From Palleronia pelagia (GTDB lineage Bacteria > Pseudomonadota > Alphaproteobacteria > Rhodobacterales > Rhodobacteraceae): a stretch of 64,000 nucleotides of DNA. Below, in pieces: positions 52,895 to 60,655 of this stretch; positions within the stretch are counted from its first letter, which is position 1; each line of letters begins with the position of its first letter. Both the position numbers and the translations under genes were made by a program. The stretch covers positions 372,001 through 436,000 of the forward strand of contig NZ_FOCM01000003.1 of the NCBI RefSeq assembly GCF_900110115.1. Direction: 5' to 3'. Below the pieces are notes generated by a model, which did no database searches, had not been told where the DNA came from, and was given only the letters and a program-made list of their open reading frames with translations.

Positions 52895-53545
52895 ATGTCC
52901 GAGCCGTCTTTGCCCGAACAGATCGCCAACGAGTTGAGGCGCGACATCCTGCGCGGCACGCTGGTACCGGGCGCGCCGCTGAAGGAACGCGACCGGGCGC
53001 TGGAAATGGGTGTCAGCCGCACCCCCATGCGCGAGGCGATCCGAATCCTCAGCCAGGAGGGGCTGGTGGTCCTGCGTCCCGCGCGCAGCCCGCTGGTCGC
53101 CGACCCGCCCCTGTCGGACATCATGGACCACGTGATCGTGCTGCGCGCGCTGGAAGAGCTGTCGGGCGAGCTGGCCTGCACCAACGCCACCGAAGAGGAC
53201 CTGGACAAGCTGCGCGCGATCAACGCCAAGTTCGAGTCCGAATTCTATACCGCCGACCGTCTCGTGTCGTTCGAGACCGACATGTCGTTCCACATGGCCA
53301 TCGCCCGCGCGTCGCATAACCACGCCCTGGCCGACACGCACAGGTCGTTCCTGGCGCGGCTGTGGCGGGCGCGGTTCCTGACCTCGACCCGCCGGCGCAA
53401 CCGCCAGACGGTTCTGGAACAGCACGCCGCGCTTCTGGATGCGCTCTGCCGCCGGGACCGCGCGGCGCTGAAGACCGCGTTCGACGCGCACCTGGGACAC
53501 CTGGCCGACGATATCCGCAAGGTCTTCGAAAAAGAGCAGACCTAG
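52895..53545 (+). CDS. GntR-family (FCD/FadR subfamily) transcription regulator
   Basis: A 216-residue regulator. The N-terminal winged helix (LPEQIANELRRDILRGTLVP to GLVVLRPARSPLV) has the recognition part LEMGVSRTPMREAIRILSQE. The FCD effector domain (about 80-210) keeps the metal-binding Asp/His set (ETDMSFHMAIARASHN, LEQHAALLDALC, AHLGHLADD), so it probably senses a carboxylate through a metal ion. AGGAAG before ATG 52895 decides the start. Divergent from dctP with two palindromes between, it likely controls itself, the TRAP operon and the dehydrogenase at 44621. Confidence 0.92.
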   Translation: MSEPSLPEQIANELRRDILRGTLVPGAPLKERDRALEMGVSRTPMREAIRILSQEGLVVLRPARSPLVADPPLSDIMDHVIVLRALEELSGELACTNATEEDLDKLRAINAKFESEFYTADRLVSFETDMSFHMAIARASHNHALADTHRSFLARLWRARFLTSTRRRNRQTVLEQHAALLDALCRRDRAALKTAFDAHLGHLADDIRKVFEKEQT

Positions 53546-53614
53546 GCGCGACGGCCCCAACACCCGATCAACCGATTCAACAGGAAAGCCCCGAAAGGGC
53601 GGAAAGGACACGCG

Positions 53615-54460
53615 ATGAAGCTGCTGAGATTTGGACCCAAGGGCGCCGAGAAGCCCGGACTGCTGGACGACGACGGCCAGGTGCGCGACCTGTCGGGCAA
53701 GGTGGACGAGCTTGCCGGCGACGGCGTGTCGCTGGACGCGCTGGAGAAGATCCGCGGCATCGACCCGTCCAGCCTGCCCGTGGTGTCCGACCCCGGCCGC
53801 ATCGGCAGCCCGCTGGCCTGGGTGCCGAACTTCTTCTGCATCGGCCTGAACTATTCCAAGCACGCGGCCGAGACCGGCGCTGACGAGCCGAAAGAGCCGA
53901 TCCTGTTCAACAAGACGAGCTCGGCCCTGTCGGGCCCGAACGACCCGGTGATCCAGCCGCGCAACTCGACCAAGCTGGACTGGGAAGTCGAGCTGGGCAT
54001 CGTGATCGGCAAGCCCTGTCTCTACGTCTCGGAGGACGACGCGCTGGATTACGTGGCCGGTTACGCGACCATCAACGACGTGAGCGAGCGCGCCTTCCAG
54101 ATCGAGCGTGGCGGCCAGTGGACCAAGGGCAAGTCCGCCCCGACCTTCGGCCCCGTCGGCCCCTACCTGGTCACCGCCGACGAGGTGGGCGACCCGCAGA
54201 AGCTGGCCGTGTCGCTCAGCGTCAACGGCAAGGTCATGCAGGATTCGAACACCTCGGACATGATCTTCACCGTCCGCCAGATCGTCAGCTACATGAGCCA
54301 GTTCATGGAACTGCGCCCCGGTGACATCATCGCCACCGGCACGCCCGAGGGCGTGGGCATGGGCCTGAACCCGCAGGTGTTCCTGAAGCCCGGCGACGTG
54401 ATGGAAGTCACGATCGAGAAGCTGGGCGGCCAGCGCCAGGAAGTGGTCGCCGCCGACTGA
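53615..54460 (+). CDS. Fumarylacetoacetate-hydrolase-family enzyme
   Basis: A 281-residue FAH-fold enzyme that cleaves a C-C bond in a 2,4-dioxo acid or acts as a related lyase. Metal ligands are the two Glu of LDWEVELGIVIG and the Asp of ATINDVSERAFQ. IGLNYSKHAAETG and IIATGTPEGVGMGL are family signatures. Members close in layout include 2,4-diketo-3-deoxy-L-fuconate hydrolase and ureidoglycolate lyase. It lies 69 bases after gntR on the same strand and is probably cotranscribed. With the SDR at 46497 it could yield pyruvate and a hydroxyacid. Confidence 0.9.
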   Translation: MKLLRFGPKGAEKPGLLDDDGQVRDLSGKVDELAGDGVSLDALEKIRGIDPSSLPVVSDPGRIGSPLAWVPNFFCIGLNYSKHAAETGADEPKEPILFNKTSSALSGPNDPVIQPRNSTKLDWEVELGIVIGKPCLYVSEDDALDYVAGYATINDVSERAFQIERGGQWTKGKSAPTFGPVGPYLVTADEVGDPQKLAVSLSVNGKVMQDSNTSDMIFTVRQIVSYMSQFMELRPGDIIATGTPEGVGMGLNPQVFLKPGDVMEVTIEKLGGQRQEVVAAD

Positions 54461-54501
54461 AGGCTTCCCCCGGCCACTGTGCCGGGATGCGCGGAACACT
54501 G

Positions 54502-54527
54502 GATCGGCCCCCTTGCGGGGCCGATCT
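54502..54527. terminator. Bidirectional terminator-like hairpin
   Basis: A 10-bp stem, GATCGGCCCC with GGGGCCGATC, in the gap between the convergent FAH-family gene and the secreted-protein gene. The T-tract is weak on both sides, so efficiency is uncertain. Confidence 0.6.
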
Positions 54528-54541
54528 GCATTTCGGGGTGA

Positions 54542-54949
54542 TCAACCAGGCACTTCGAACGTGATCCGGCTGATCGTGTCGCCCTGACCGAATACCGAGA
54601 TCACCGTGTAGGTGCCGGAAATGCTCTCGTCGGTCAGGATGTTGCGGACATACTGCGCATAGTAGTCGGGGATCTGGACCGTTTGCGCACCGATCTGGGC
54701 CCGCATGGCGCGATCCGAGAAAATCGGGTCGCCCTCATCATTGCCGTGGCGGATGCCGAACCTGTGGTAGTTCGCACGGTCCTGAGCGATCAGCCCCGCG
54801 AAGCTCATGTGCCGCGCGCCGGTCGAAGTATAGCGGTCCTCGGGGCCGAGGTCGGCCACGTAGCGTGCGAGCAGCCTGTCCTGTGCCTGGGCTTGGAAGG
54901 AAAGCGCCAGCAGGGACGCCGCTACGGCTGGGAATAGTCGGACCGTCAT
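54542..54949 (-). CDS. Small secreted protein of unknown function
   Basis: A 135-residue protein with a signal peptide (MTVRLFPAVAASLLALSFQA, cleavage after AQA). The mature part has GARHMSFAGLIAQDRANYHR, QIPDYYAQYVRNIL and SGTYTVISVFGQGDTISRIT, with no cysteine. I do not recognise the family. It has a plausible ribosome site (AAGGTG) and sits alone between the FAH-family gene and the flavodoxin-like gene, interrupting the catabolic region. Function unknown; it is probably periplasmic. Confidence 0.72.
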   Translation of the reverse strand: MTVRLFPAVAASLLALSFQAQAQDRLLARYVADLGPEDRYTSTGARHMSFAGLIAQDRANYHRFGIRHGNDEGDPIFSDRAMRAQIGAQTVQIPDYYAQYVRNILTDESISGTYTVISVFGQGDTISRITFEVPG

Positions 54950-55128
54950 CGAAAACACCTTGGTTATTGAATTCCGTGTTCCGACAGTCTGGCTTCGGGA
55001 CGAAGGGCTTGGCAACCGTTCCTGAAAATGCGGGACACGTCGAAGTGGCCCAATCGCGCGAGGCACGGGGCCGACCCGACGGATAACCCGCCCATACGCA
55101 TCAGGCTCGATGGCCCGCGCAGTGTCGG

Positions 55129-55716
55129 TCAGGTCCGCTCGACGCGGCCCCGGGCTGACGTTTCGAGATCGACCACGCTGCCGCCGCCGGACGCTTCGGC
55201 CAGGAAGCCGTCAACGGCGTCGCGCAGCGCCAGCCAGTCGGTGAACTCGCGCGGGCCGTCGCTCACGTCCACGTCCACGTTGTGCAACAGGACGTGCTGC
55301 ACGATCTGGCGCTGGTAGTAGTCGTAGTTGTCGGACCGGATCGCCCCCGCGACCAGAAGCTCGCGATCCGGGGTGAAGCCCGTCCGCATCTTCATCTCGT
55401 CCAGGAAATCCTGCGCCTCGTCGCGCCCTTCCGGAAAGGCGGCCTTCAGGCTGACCGACAGCATCAGCGTCGGCACCGCTGCCAGATCCTCGAGGCTGGT
55501 GGCGACCAGCAACTCGAAATTCTTGGGGTGGCGGCGTTCGTGGACCGGTGCGGCCAGGATCACCCGGTCGGTGGTATTCAGGCGAAGCGGCGCGGTCTGC
55601 TGGCTGGCGTCGAACAGGCCGACGCTGCCCCCGGCGGCATGGACGCGCTCGGCCACCCGCTCGACGATGCGGCGGGTCTGCCCCTCGTAGCTTTCGAAGA
55701 TGATGATGGTGCGCAT
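55129..55716 (-). CDS. Flavodoxin-domain protein, HemG-like
   Basis: A 195-residue protein with a flavodoxin fold. The FMN phosphate loop is FESYEGQTRRIVERVAERV (residues 6-24). ILAAPVHERRHPKNFELLVA and RDEAQDFLDEMKMRTGFTPD, then GAIRSDNYDYYQRQIV, resemble menaquinone-dependent protoporphyrinogen oxidase HemG. Most alphaproteobacteria use HemJ or other enzymes, so heme synthesis is not assured and a general quinone or flavin electron role is possible. The start ATG 55716 is set by the phosphate loop position. It lies after the transketolase operon on the same strand with a gap of about 106 bases. Confidence 0.8.
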   Translation of the reverse strand: MRTIIIFESYEGQTRRIVERVAERVHAAGGSVGLFDASQQTAPLRLNTTDRVILAAPVHERRHPKNFELLVATSLEDLAAVPTLMLSVSLKAAFPEGRDEAQDFLDEMKMRTGFTPDRELLVAGAIRSDNYDYYQRQIVQHVLLHNVDVDVSDGPREFTDWLALRDAVDGFLAEASGGGSVVDLETSARGRVERT

Positions 55717-55822
55717 TCTGCCCTCCGCGACGCGTGCCGGGGGCATCCGCCGCCCCGGTCGTCCGTGTCTCTAGGACGGTGCCGGGGCGGCTTCCTTGCG
55801 CCAGATCAATTCAGGCGCGATG

Positions 55823-56860
55823 TCACAGCAGGCCTTTGACCCGCTTCACGACGGCATCGACCGACAGGCCGTACTGGTCGTGCAGGGTGGGCAGGGCGCC
55901 GGCATCGAGCCATTCGTCGGGCAGTGCGACCTGCGCGAAGGCGGGGCGCAGGCCGCGCCGCATGAGCGTGCCGGCCACCGCCTCGCCCAGCCCGCCGTTG
56001 ATCGAGTGGTTCTCGGCCGTGACGACCAGGCGCCCGGTCTTGCCGCAGGCCTCGGCGATGGTGTCCTCGTCCAGCGGCTTGATCGTCGGCACGTGCAGCA
56101 CGCCGGCCTCGACCCCGTCCTTCTGCAGCCGCGCGGCGGCATCCAGGGCGCGCATGGTCATCAGCCCGGTCGACACGAACAGCACGTCGCCCCCGTCGCG
56201 GATCATCTGTGCCTTGCCCAGCTTGAACTGGTAGCCGTATTCGCCCAGCACGTCCGGCACCTGCCCGCGCAGAAGGCGCATGTAGACGGGGCCGGGGTGA
56301 TCGGCGATGGCGCGGGTGGCCTGGTCGATCTCGGTCGCGTCGCAGGGATCCAGGACCGTGAGGCCCGGCATCCCGCGCATGATGGCGATGTCCTCGGTCG
56401 ACTGGTGCGACGGCCCATAGCCCGTGGTCAGACCCGGCAGCGCGCAGCAGATCTTCACCGGCAGGTTGTCCTCGGCGATGGCCATGGCGATGAAATCGTA
56501 GGCCCGCCGCGCGGCGAACACGGCATAGGTGGTGGCGAAGGGGGTGAAGCCCTCCTTGGCCAGCCCTGCGGCGGCCGAGATCAGCACCTGTTCGGCCATG
56601 CCCATCTGGTAGAACTTGTCCGGGTGCGCCTTGGCGAAGACGTGCAGGTCGGTGTATTTCGACAGGTCCGCCGACAGCCCGACGATGTCGTCGCGGGTCT
56701 GGGCAAGCTCGGCGAGGGCGTGACCGAACGGCGCGGGCTTGGTCGCCCGGCCCTCGGCATCCAGCGACGCGATCATGGCCGAGGTGCGCGCGCCCCCCAT
56801 GGGCGGGGCGCTGCGGGCGACGTTCTTGGGCGTGCGGCGGGAATTGGGACCGAGGCTCAT
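55823..56860 (-). CDS. Split transketolase, C-terminal (pyrimidine-binding) subunit
   Basis: A 345-residue subunit containing the pyrimidine and C-terminal domains of transketolase. The catalytic Glu lies in YQMGMAEQVLISAAAGLAKE, then GYGPSHQSTEDIAIMRGMPG (substrate His), and the C-domain has VVTAENHSINGGLGEAVAGT. About 45 residues at the N-terminus (GPNSRRTPKNVARSAPPMGG) are extra compared with usual subunits that begin near AFGxALxEL, and are Arg/Pro-rich. The start overlaps the stop of the N-terminal subunit (ATGA). It moves two-carbon ketol units; the substrate here is unknown, and acid-sugar clusters elsewhere use such pairs. Confidence 0.9.
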   Translation of the reverse strand: MSLGPNSRRTPKNVARSAPPMGGARTSAMIASLDAEGRATKPAPFGHALAELAQTRDDIVGLSADLSKYTDLHVFAKAHPDKFYQMGMAEQVLISAAAGLAKEGFTPFATTYAVFAARRAYDFIAMAIAEDNLPVKICCALPGLTTGYGPSHQSTEDIAIMRGMPGLTVLDPCDATEIDQATRAIADHPGPVYMRLLRGQVPDVLGEYGYQFKLGKAQMIRDGGDVLFVSTGLMTMRALDAAARLQKDGVEAGVLHVPTIKPLDEDTIAEACGKTGRLVVTAENHSINGGLGEAVAGTLMRRGLRPAFAQVALPDEWLDAGALPTLHDQYGLSVDAVVKRVKGLL

Positions 56861-57702
56861 GCGGGTTTTCCTTCGTCCAGAATGGCCAGGGCGCGGTCCC
56901 ATTCATCCTCTTCCACGCGGACGAAATGGGTGATCTCGCGTTCCTCGAGGAACGGCACGCCCTTGCACATGGTCGTGCGGCAGATGACGACGCGGGGCTG
57001 CGGGCCGGGGTGGTGGCGCGCGGCGTCCAGCGCCGCGACAACGGCGTCGATGTCGTTGCCGTCGACCTCTTGCGCGAACCAGCCGAACGCCTCCCAGCGG
57101 GGCGCTTCGGGCATCTGCATCAGCGCGTCCGACGGTTTGCCGTCGGCCTGCTGGTCGTTCACGTCGACGATGGCGATCAGGTTGTCGAGCTTCCACTGCG
57201 TGGCGCTTTGGACCGCTTCCCAGGTCGAGCCCTCGCCCAGTTCACCGTCGCTGAGCAGGTTGTAGACGAAGGCCGGGTTGTCCTTGCGCTTGAGCCCCAT
57301 CGCCATGCCGACGGCGATGCCGAGCCCGTGGCCCAGCGAGCCGCCCGTGATCTCCATGCCGGGGGTGTAGGACGCCATGCCCGACATGGGCAGGCGGCTG
57401 TCGTCGGTGCCGTAGGTCTCGAGCTCCTGCTCGGGCAGGATGCCGGCCTCGATCATCGCGGCATAAAGCGCGATGGCGTAGTGGCCGATGGACAGCAGGA
57501 AGCGGTCGCGCCCCTCCCATTCGGGGTCGTCGGGGCGATAGCTGAGCGCGTGGAAATAGCTGGCGGCCAGCACGTCGGCCACGCCGAGCGCCTGGCCGAT
57601 ATAGCCCTGGCCCTGCACCTGCCCCATGCGCACCGCGTTGCGGCGGATGGCCCAGGCGCGGCGCGCAAGGCTCACGTTGGATCTGTGATGATCGGGTGTC
57701 AT
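56857..57702 (-). CDS. Split transketolase, N-terminal (TPP-binding) subunit
   Basis: A 281-residue subunit holding the thiamine-diphosphate domain. SIGHYAIALYAAMIEAG, ITGGSLGHGLGIAVGMAMGL and the TPP motif LSDGELGEGSTWEAVQSATQ, ending IVDVNDQQADG, are all present. It overlaps OtnI upstream (ATGA) and the C-terminal subunit downstream, so both halves are made in a fixed ratio. Placement inside the threonate/erythronate operon suggests it acts on a ketose or ketose phosphate from this pathway, as apulose-4-phosphate transketolase does in apiose catabolism. Confidence 0.9.
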   Translation of the reverse strand: MTPDHHRSNVSLARRAWAIRRNAVRMGQVQGQGYIGQALGVADVLAASYFHALSYRPDDPEWEGRDRFLLSIGHYAIALYAAMIEAGILPEQELETYGTDDSRLPMSGMASYTPGMEITGGSLGHGLGIAVGMAMGLKRKDNPAFVYNLLSDGELGEGSTWEAVQSATQWKLDNLIAIVDVNDQQADGKPSDALMQMPEAPRWEAFGWFAQEVDGNDIDAVVAALDAARHHPGPQPRVVICRTTMCKGVPFLEEREITHFVRVEEDEWDRALAILDEGKPA

Positions 57703-58466
57703 GTCCGGCCCTCCCGTGCCGTTTTCAACCAGTCGAGCGTTTCGTCCGTGGGGCGCGGATCCTTGTATTCCGCGCCCAGAGGGGTCTGCCATCCGAGCTG
57801 GTCCAGCAGCCCGAAGATGTAGGGGTAATGCACTTCGCCATGGTCGGGCGTGCCGCGGTCGGGCACCGCGGCGAACTGCACATGGCCGATGATGGGCATG
57901 AGGTCCTGCAACTGGTGGGTCAGATCGCCGCCCATCATCTGCAGGTGATAGCAGTCGAACATCAGCTTCACCGTGTCGTCGCCCACCGCGTTGATGATGC
58001 GGGCGGCCTCGGTCGCGGTCTTCAGGAAATAGCCCGGCGCGTCGTAGCGGTTCAGCGGCTCGATCAGGATGCCGCGCCCGCCCGCGCGCGCGCAGGCGAA
58101 TTGCAAGTTGTTGATGAAGGTCGCCTCGGCCTCCAGCCCCTCGGCGAAACCCGCCATGACGTGGACGTTCGCCGCGTCGATGGCCACGGCGTAGTCCAGC
58201 GCCTGCTCGATGGCCGCGCGCGCGTCGCCCTCGCGGCCGGGCAGGGCCGACAGGCCGTTCTCGCCCGCGTCGACATCCCCGCGCGAGGTGTTGAGCCCCA
58301 GGCAGGGCAGGCCCGTCTCGTCCAGCGCGGCCTTCACGTCGGCCGGGTCGTCATCGTAGGGCCAGTGCAGCTCGACCGCGTCGAAGCCCGCCGCCCCGGC
58401 CGCGCGGATGCGGTCGGGATAGGGGCGGTCCGCCCAGAGAAACCCGAGATTGGCCGAGAATTTCAT
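57699..58466 (-). CDS. otnI: 2-oxo-tetronate isomerase (hydroxypyruvate isomerase family)
   Basis: A 255-residue TIM-barrel isomerase. MKFSANLGFLWADRPYPDRI, GFDAVELHWPYDDDP, IEPLNRYDAPGYFL (metal Glu), MFDCYHLQMMGGDL (Asp/His) and GHVQFAAVPDRGTPDHGEVH (His/Glu) match the Hyi/OtnI family. In the published L-threonate route OtnI converts 2-oxo-tetronate to 3-oxo-tetronate. The assignment rests on the family plus LtnD, OtnK and OtnC nearby in the same operon. It overlaps the transketolase start and is 46 bases after the UxaA gene. Confidence 0.85.
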   Translation of the reverse strand: MKFSANLGFLWADRPYPDRIRAAGAAGFDAVELHWPYDDDPADVKAALDETGLPCLGLNTSRGDVDAGENGLSALPGREGDARAAIEQALDYAVAIDAANVHVMAGFAEGLEAEATFINNLQFACARAGGRGILIEPLNRYDAPGYFLKTATEAARIINAVGDDTVKLMFDCYHLQMMGGDLTHQLQDLMPIIGHVQFAAVPDRGTPDHGEVHYPYIFGLLDQLGWQTPLGAEYKDPRPTDETLDWLKTAREGRT

Positions 58467-58512
58467 CGCGCTGTCCTTTCGGTTGCGTTCCGTCGCTGGC
58501 CGCGTGGCCGCC

Positions 58513-60003
58513 TCACATCACCGCGCCGATCTGCCAGGGCACGAATTCGTGGTCGCCCAGGCCCTGCACCTCGGATTTCGTGCGCTCGCCCGAGGCGACC
58601 CGCAGCCACATCTCGTAGATCTCGCGGCCGACATCCTCGACCGAGCGCTCGCCCGACAGGATCGTGCCCGCGTTCACGTCCATGTCCTCGGTCATGCGGT
58701 TGAACATCTCGGAATTGGTGGCGACCTTCATGCTAGGCGAGGGCTTCGCGCCGAATGCCGATCCGCGCCCGGTGGTGAAGCACACGAGGTTGCAGCCCGA
58801 CGCGATCTGGCCGGTCACGCTGGCCGGGTCGTAGCCGGGGCTGTCCATGAAGGTGAAGCCCTTGGCGGTCACCGGCTCGGCGTACTTGTAGACGCCGGTC
58901 AGCGGCGTGGTGCCGCCCTTGGCCGCCGCGCCCAACGACTTTTCCAGGATCGTGGTCAGACCGCCGCGCTTGTTGCCGGGGCTGGGGTTGTTGTCCATCG
59001 AGCCGTTGTTGCGGGCGGTGTAGTCCTCCCACCACTTGATGCGCTCGATCAGCTTCTCGCCCACGGTGCGGTCCACCGCACGGGCCGTCAGCAGGTGTTC
59101 GGCGCCGTAGATCTCGGGCGTCTCGGCCAGCACGCCGGTGCCGCCCTGCGCCACCAGCAGGTCGCAGGCATGGCCCACCGCGGGGTTGGCGGTGATGCCC
59201 GACCACGCGTCCGAGCCGCCGCATTGCAGCGCGACCATCAGATCCGAGACCGGGCATTCCTCGCGCTCGGCCGCGTTCACCACGGGCAGCATCGCCTCGA
59301 TCTTCTTGATACCCAGCTCGACCGATTTGCGCAGTCCGCCCACGTCCTGGATGTTCATGTGCTGGAACAGCGGCCCGGGCGTCAGGCCATAGGCCTCCAC
59401 CAGCCAGTCGATCTGCATCATCTCGCAGCCGAGACCGGCCATCAGCACGGCGCCCACGTTAGGGTTGCGGGCATAGCCCCACATCACGCGCTGCAACGCC
59501 TCGAACCCGTCGCCCGAGCCGGCCATGCCGCAGCCGGTCCCGTGGGCGAAGGCCACCACGCCGTCCACGTTGGGATAATCCGCGAGCCGTTCTTCGGTGA
59601 AGTGCTCGGCGATCTTGTGCGCCGCCGTCGCGGAACAGTTCACCGAGGTGATGACGGCGATGAAGTTGCGCGTGCCGACGCGGCCCGTGTCGCGGCGGTA
59701 GCCCATGAAGGTGTCCTGCCGCTCGGCGGGGGTGACCGGTTTCAGGTTGGTCGCGAACTCGTATTCGTGGTCGACCGACCGGAATTCCAGGTTGTGGCTG
59801 TGCACGTGGGCGCCGGCCGGGATGTCGTCCGAGGCATAGCCGATGATCTGCGCGTACTTGCGGACGGGGGCGCCCTTGGCGATGGGCTCGACCGCCATCT
59901 TGTGGCCGCGCGGGACCAGCGTGGTCGCGCCCTCCTGTCCGATTTCCAGCGGTTTGACGGCGGTGATGACATTGTCCTCGGGGGACAGACGGACGGTCAG
60001 CAT
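58513..60003 (-). CDS. UxaA-family altronate/galactarate-type dehydratase
   Basis: A 496-residue UxaA/GarD-family dehydratase. The small N-terminal SAF-like domain (to about 100, with GHKMAVEPIAKGAPVRKYAQ) is followed by the large iron-dependent domain: TSVNCSATAAHKIAEHF, GTGCGMAGSGDGFEAL, LMAGLGCEMMQ, QCGGSDAWSGITANPAVGHA and the final CFTTGRGSAFGAKPSPSMK. It removes water from an aldonate or aldarate to give a 2-keto-3-deoxy acid. The full two-domain form is encoded in one gene. It sits between otnC and otnI, with the PfkB kinase at the operon head as the likely next enzyme. The substrate is not determined. Confidence 0.9.
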   Translation of the reverse strand: MLTVRLSPEDNVITAVKPLEIGQEGATTLVPRGHKMAVEPIAKGAPVRKYAQIIGYASDDIPAGAHVHSHNLEFRSVDHEYEFATNLKPVTPAERQDTFMGYRRDTGRVGTRNFIAVITSVNCSATAAHKIAEHFTEERLADYPNVDGVVAFAHGTGCGMAGSGDGFEALQRVMWGYARNPNVGAVLMAGLGCEMMQIDWLVEAYGLTPGPLFQHMNIQDVGGLRKSVELGIKKIEAMLPVVNAAEREECPVSDLMVALQCGGSDAWSGITANPAVGHACDLLVAQGGTGVLAETPEIYGAEHLLTARAVDRTVGEKLIERIKWWEDYTARNNGSMDNNPSPGNKRGGLTTILEKSLGAAAKGGTTPLTGVYKYAEPVTAKGFTFMDSPGYDPASVTGQIASGCNLVCFTTGRGSAFGAKPSPSMKVATNSEMFNRMTEDMDVNAGTILSGERSVEDVGREIYEMWLRVASGERTKSEVQGLGDHEFVPWQIGAVM

Positions 60004-60007
60004 GGAT

Positions 60008-60655
60008 CTAATCCCATTTCACATCGAATTTGGTGACGACGGCCTGGACCTGATCGTCGGTCAGGGGGCGGGCATTCATCCCGCGCGTGAGCAGCGCGAG
60101 CTTCGCGGTCTCTTCCAGTTCCTCGATCGCGTTGCAGGCGGCCTGCGGGTCCTTGCCCGCGACCACCGGGCCGTGATGGGCCAGCATGACCGCGCTGCGC
60201 TTGCCCGCGAGACCGCGCACCGCGTCGCCCATGGCCGTGTCGCCGGGCAGGAACACCGGCAGCAGCTTGACCTTGCCCAGTTGCATGATCGCGTAGGGTG
60301 TCAGCGGCGGCAGGAAGTTGTCCTCGTCCGCGCCATCGAGCAGCGACAGCGCGACCGAGTGGGTGGAATGCAGGTGCACCACGGCGCCCGTGGTGCCGCG
60401 CGTATCGTAGAACGCGGTATGAAGCGGCATTTCCTTCGTGGGCCTGTCGCCCGCGACGTGATTGCCCTGATCGTCGAATTTCGACAGGCGCGCGGGGTCG
60501 AGCCGCCCGAAGCTGGATCCGGTGGGCGATACCAGCAGCCCGCCATCGGGCGTGCGGGCCGAGATGTTGCCGGTCGAGCCATGGGTCAGCCCCCGGTCGA
60601 ACAGGGACTTGGCCAGAAGGCACAGGTCTTCGCGCAGGCGGGTCTCGTCGCTCAT
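60008..60655 (-). CDS. otnC: 3-oxo-tetronate 4-phosphate decarboxylase (class II aldolase family)
   Basis: A 215-residue zinc enzyme of the class II aldolase/adducin family. Signatures are RGLTHGSTGNISARTPDGG (phosphate site), KEMPLHTAFYDTRG, VVHLHSTHSVALSLL (zinc His pair) and VMLAHHGPVVAGKDP (third His). In the DUF1537 pathway OtnC decarboxylates 3-oxo-tetronate 4-phosphate to dihydroxyacetone phosphate. The start overlaps the otnK stop (ATGA). The family call is firm; the exact reaction follows from otnK, ltnD and denD alongside. Confidence 0.88.
   Translation of the reverse strand: MSDETRLREDLCLLAKSLFDRGLTHGSTGNISARTPDGGLLVSPTGSSFGRLDPARLSKFDDQGNHVAGDRPTKEMPLHTAFYDTRGTTGAVVHLHSTHSVALSLLDGADEDNFLPPLTPYAIMQLGKVKLLPVFLPGDTAMGDAVRGLAGKRSAVMLAHHGPVVAGKDPQAACNAIEELEETAKLALLTRGMNARPLTDDQVQAVVTKFDVKWD

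Noticed and set aside
55823-57702. Split transketolase as SqwGH of the sulfo-transketolase pathway
   Set aside because: None of the other sulfosugar genes (sulfolactaldehyde enzymes, sulfosugar isomerase, sulfonate exporters) is present; the context is acid-sugar breakdown.
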